The notes under the pieces are model-generated. The model worked only from the letters and a program-made list of their open reading frames with translations. It was not told the DNA's origin and searched no databases. A stretch of 64,000 nucleotides of DNA from Flavobacterium sp. (GTDB lineage Bacteria > Bacteroidota > Bacteroidia > Flavobacteriales > Flavobacteriaceae). Every line of letters begins with the position of its first letter. Within the stretch, counting starts at the first letter, position 1. The stretch is from the NCBI GenBank assembly GCA_027484725.1, contig JAIXSK010000025.1, forward strand, positions 62,001 through 126,000, written 5' to 3'. This document shows positions 62,533-64,000 of the stretch, piece by piece. Both the position numbers and the translations under genes were made by a program.

Positions 62533-62720
62533 TACTTTTTTTGAATCTCCCTTATATTAAATCCATTTAAACTACCTATGAGAAAACTAGATTTAAATTA
62601 CCTTGACTATAACTATTCCTGCACTTCACAGACTATTTACGCTTTGTATCGATAAAATAAAGACTTTTCTTGACATTTGATATAGTTTTACGGCCTATTA
62701 ATCAATACTTTAAAAAAGTC

Positions 62721-64000
62721 ATGAAAAAATTCTCCCCAATTTTTATCACATTGCTTTTACTCATTTCTGCTTTTTCGATGCAGGCGCAAGGTGTGGTCAT
62801 CAATGAAATTCTTGAGGCCAACACCACCGTCAATGTTGATGAAGACGGCACCCACCAAGACTGGGTAGAACTCTTCAACAACGGAGCAACCGCAGTAAAT
62901 CTGTCCGGTTATGGTCTGAGTGATGATGTTGCGCTTCCCTATAAATGGGTTTTCCCGGATGTTACTTTAGCACCGGGAGATTATCTCTTGATTTGGTGTT
63001 CTGACAAAGACCGTACAGACCCATCACAGCCTTTGCATACCAATTTCAAATTGAGTTCCGCCGGGGATAATGTGATTTTAACCAACACTTCCGGAGTAAC
63101 GGTTGATTTGGTTCCGGCAACTGCTGCTTTACAAAACATCTCTTATGGCCGCCTTCCCAACGGAACTGGGCCGTTTAAGTTTTTTGCTGAAGTAACTCCG
63201 GCAGCCGCCAATGCAACCACCGGTTATGATGAAGCTTTAACTCCGCCCACTTTTTCACAAGAGGCCGGTTTTTATGTCAATGGTTTTAACCTCAGCATTT
63301 CAACAACCATTCCGGGTGCTACCATTTTATACACCTTGGACGGTTCTGAACCTAAACTTTCTAACTTAGGCGGAACTACCTACAGCTACAAAAATCAGTA
63401 TCCGTTTGCACCGGGTCAGGCCAGCGGTCCGTTGCTCAATCAAAGTTTTAGAACTTTCCAATATAGCGGCTCACCCATTAATATTGTAGATCGCTCGTCA
63501 CAACCCAACAAAGTTTCGGCTATCTCTACTACTTATGATTACAATCCTACTTATATTCCGACAAGTCCTATTTTCAAAGGAACGGTGGTTCGTGCCAAGG
63601 TTGTAAAAGCAGGTGCCCTTGATAGCCAAACCGTTACTAAATCATATTATATTTCACCGCAAGGCGCTTCAAAATATTCTTTACCGGTAGTTTCATTGAG
63701 CGTAGATGAAAACTTGCTTTTTGACTACAACCAAGGGATTTTGGTAGCCGGAGTTGATTTTGACAACTGGCGGGTAGCCAACCCGAACGACGAGGCGCCA
63801 ACCATTGGTGAAGTGGCAAATTTCTTCCGTCGTGGCAGCGAAACAGAACGCAATACCAACTTTACTTATTTTGTCAACGGAGTTCCTGTATTGAATCAAA
63901 ATATTGGTTTGCGTATTCACGGTGGCTCATCGCGTGTGGCGCAAAACAAATCGTTTGTGATGTATTCTCGTTCTGATTATGGCGATGATACCATGAGTTA
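62721..64000 (+). CDS. Secreted lamin-tail domain/CotH-type protein (3' end outside window)
   Basis: At least 426 residues, open to the window edge. A signal peptide (1-23, ending MQAQ) is followed by a lamin-tail domain at about 24-135 (VVINEILEANTT, DWVELFNNG, LSGYGLSDD, LAPGDYLLIWCSD). Next comes a chitobiase-C-like strand module at about 175-315 (GATILYTLDGSEP, VVRAKVVKAG). From about 320 a CotH-like kinase domain begins (YSLPVVSLSVDENLLFD, LRIHGGSSR). Proteins of this build in flavobacteria are often type IX secretion cargo; the expected C-terminal signal is beyond the window. Confidence 0.82.
   Translation, partial: MKKFSPIFITLLLLISAFSMQAQGVVINEILEANTTVNVDEDGTHQDWVELFNNGATAVNLSGYGLSDDVALPYKWVFPDVTLAPGDYLLIWCSDKDRTDPSQPLHTNFKLSSAGDNVILTNTSGVTVDLVPATAALQNISYGRLPNGTGPFKFFAEVTPAAANATTGYDEALTPPTFSQEAGFYVNGFNLSISTTIPGATILYTLDGSEPKLSNLGGTTYSYKNQYPFAPGQASGPLLNQSFRTFQYSGSPINIVDRSSQPNKVSAISTTYDYNPTYIPTSPIFKGTVVRAKVVKAGALDSQTVTKSYYISPQGASKYSLPVVSLSVDENLLFDYNQGILVAGVDFDNWRVANPNDEAPTIGEVANFFRRGSETERNTNFTYFVNGVPVLNQNIGLRIHGGSSRVAQNKSFVMYSRSDYGDDTMS

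Overview
The window looks like a chromosomal segment of a Flavobacterium-like member of the Bacteroidetes (family Flavobacteriaceae). The evidence is the gene content (a SprE/PorW gliding and type IX secretion lipoprotein, DUF4254, DUF4292, DUF6168, DUF6341 and DUF6427 family proteins, an HU-CCDC81/SPOR protein, an ATP synthase operon without beta and epsilon), the many promoters of the Bacteroidetes type TAnnTTTG, and several extragenic hairpin repeats of the kind seen in flavobacteria. No rRNA, tRNA, CRISPR array, transposase or phage gene was found.

Region 1 (1-12.3 kb): the 5' end of an exonuclease gene, a serine hydrolase, an alkyltransferase and a cytochrome c lipoprotein, then a heme biosynthesis block. 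On the minus strand lie hemA-hemC-hemD-hemE-(115 aa unknown)-hemF-(outer membrane protein)-hemB. Facing them on the plus strand are an AraC regulator, hemH and a HemJ-type protoporphyrinogen oxidase. Together these cover every step from glutamyl-tRNA to protoheme except glutamate-1-semialdehyde aminotransferase (hemL).

Region 2 (12.3-25 kb): an NtrY-like orphan histidine kinase, an enoyl-CoA hydratase, an unknown secreted protein, an HD hydrolase, an acyl-ACP desaturase, two PlsC acyltransferases, a TPR protein, recA, trpS, dprA, an HU-CCDC81/SPOR protein and an acyl-CoA thioesterase. Region 3 (25-31.5 kb) is a minus-strand envelope operon: flippase, dut, sugar nucleotidyltransferase, TPR protein, DUF4292 lipoprotein and a degenerate M23 (EnvC-like) protein. 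A secreted prolyl oligopeptidase follows on the plus strand.

Region 4 (33.7-42.8 kb): the sprE-bactofilin-atpZ-DUF6168 unit is followed, from its own promoter, by atpBEFHAG. Strong hairpins lie directly 3' of the two multicopy subunits c and alpha. Region 5 (43-50.4 kb): a PaaE-like reductase, a GT9 heptosyltransferase with a DUF4254 partner, upp, DUF6427, DUF6341, purD and a CapK-like adenylate-forming enzyme.

Region 6 (50.4-62.5 kb) is an AT-rich exopolysaccharide/O-antigen type locus. It holds a polyprenyl glycosylphosphotransferase, a UDP-glucuronate decarboxylase-type SDR, a second SDR, three glycosyltransferases, three Wzy/WaaL-like membrane proteins, a Wzx-like flippase and one decayed gene. 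The window ends inside a secreted lamin-tail/CotH-type protein.

The non-coding signals most worth attention are a composite hairpin repeat present three times, always just 3' of a minus-strand gene; the two ATP synthase hairpins; and three promoters whose -7 box ends only 5-6 nt before the start codon, which suggests leaderless mRNAs. No wholly new system could be demonstrated from sequence alone.
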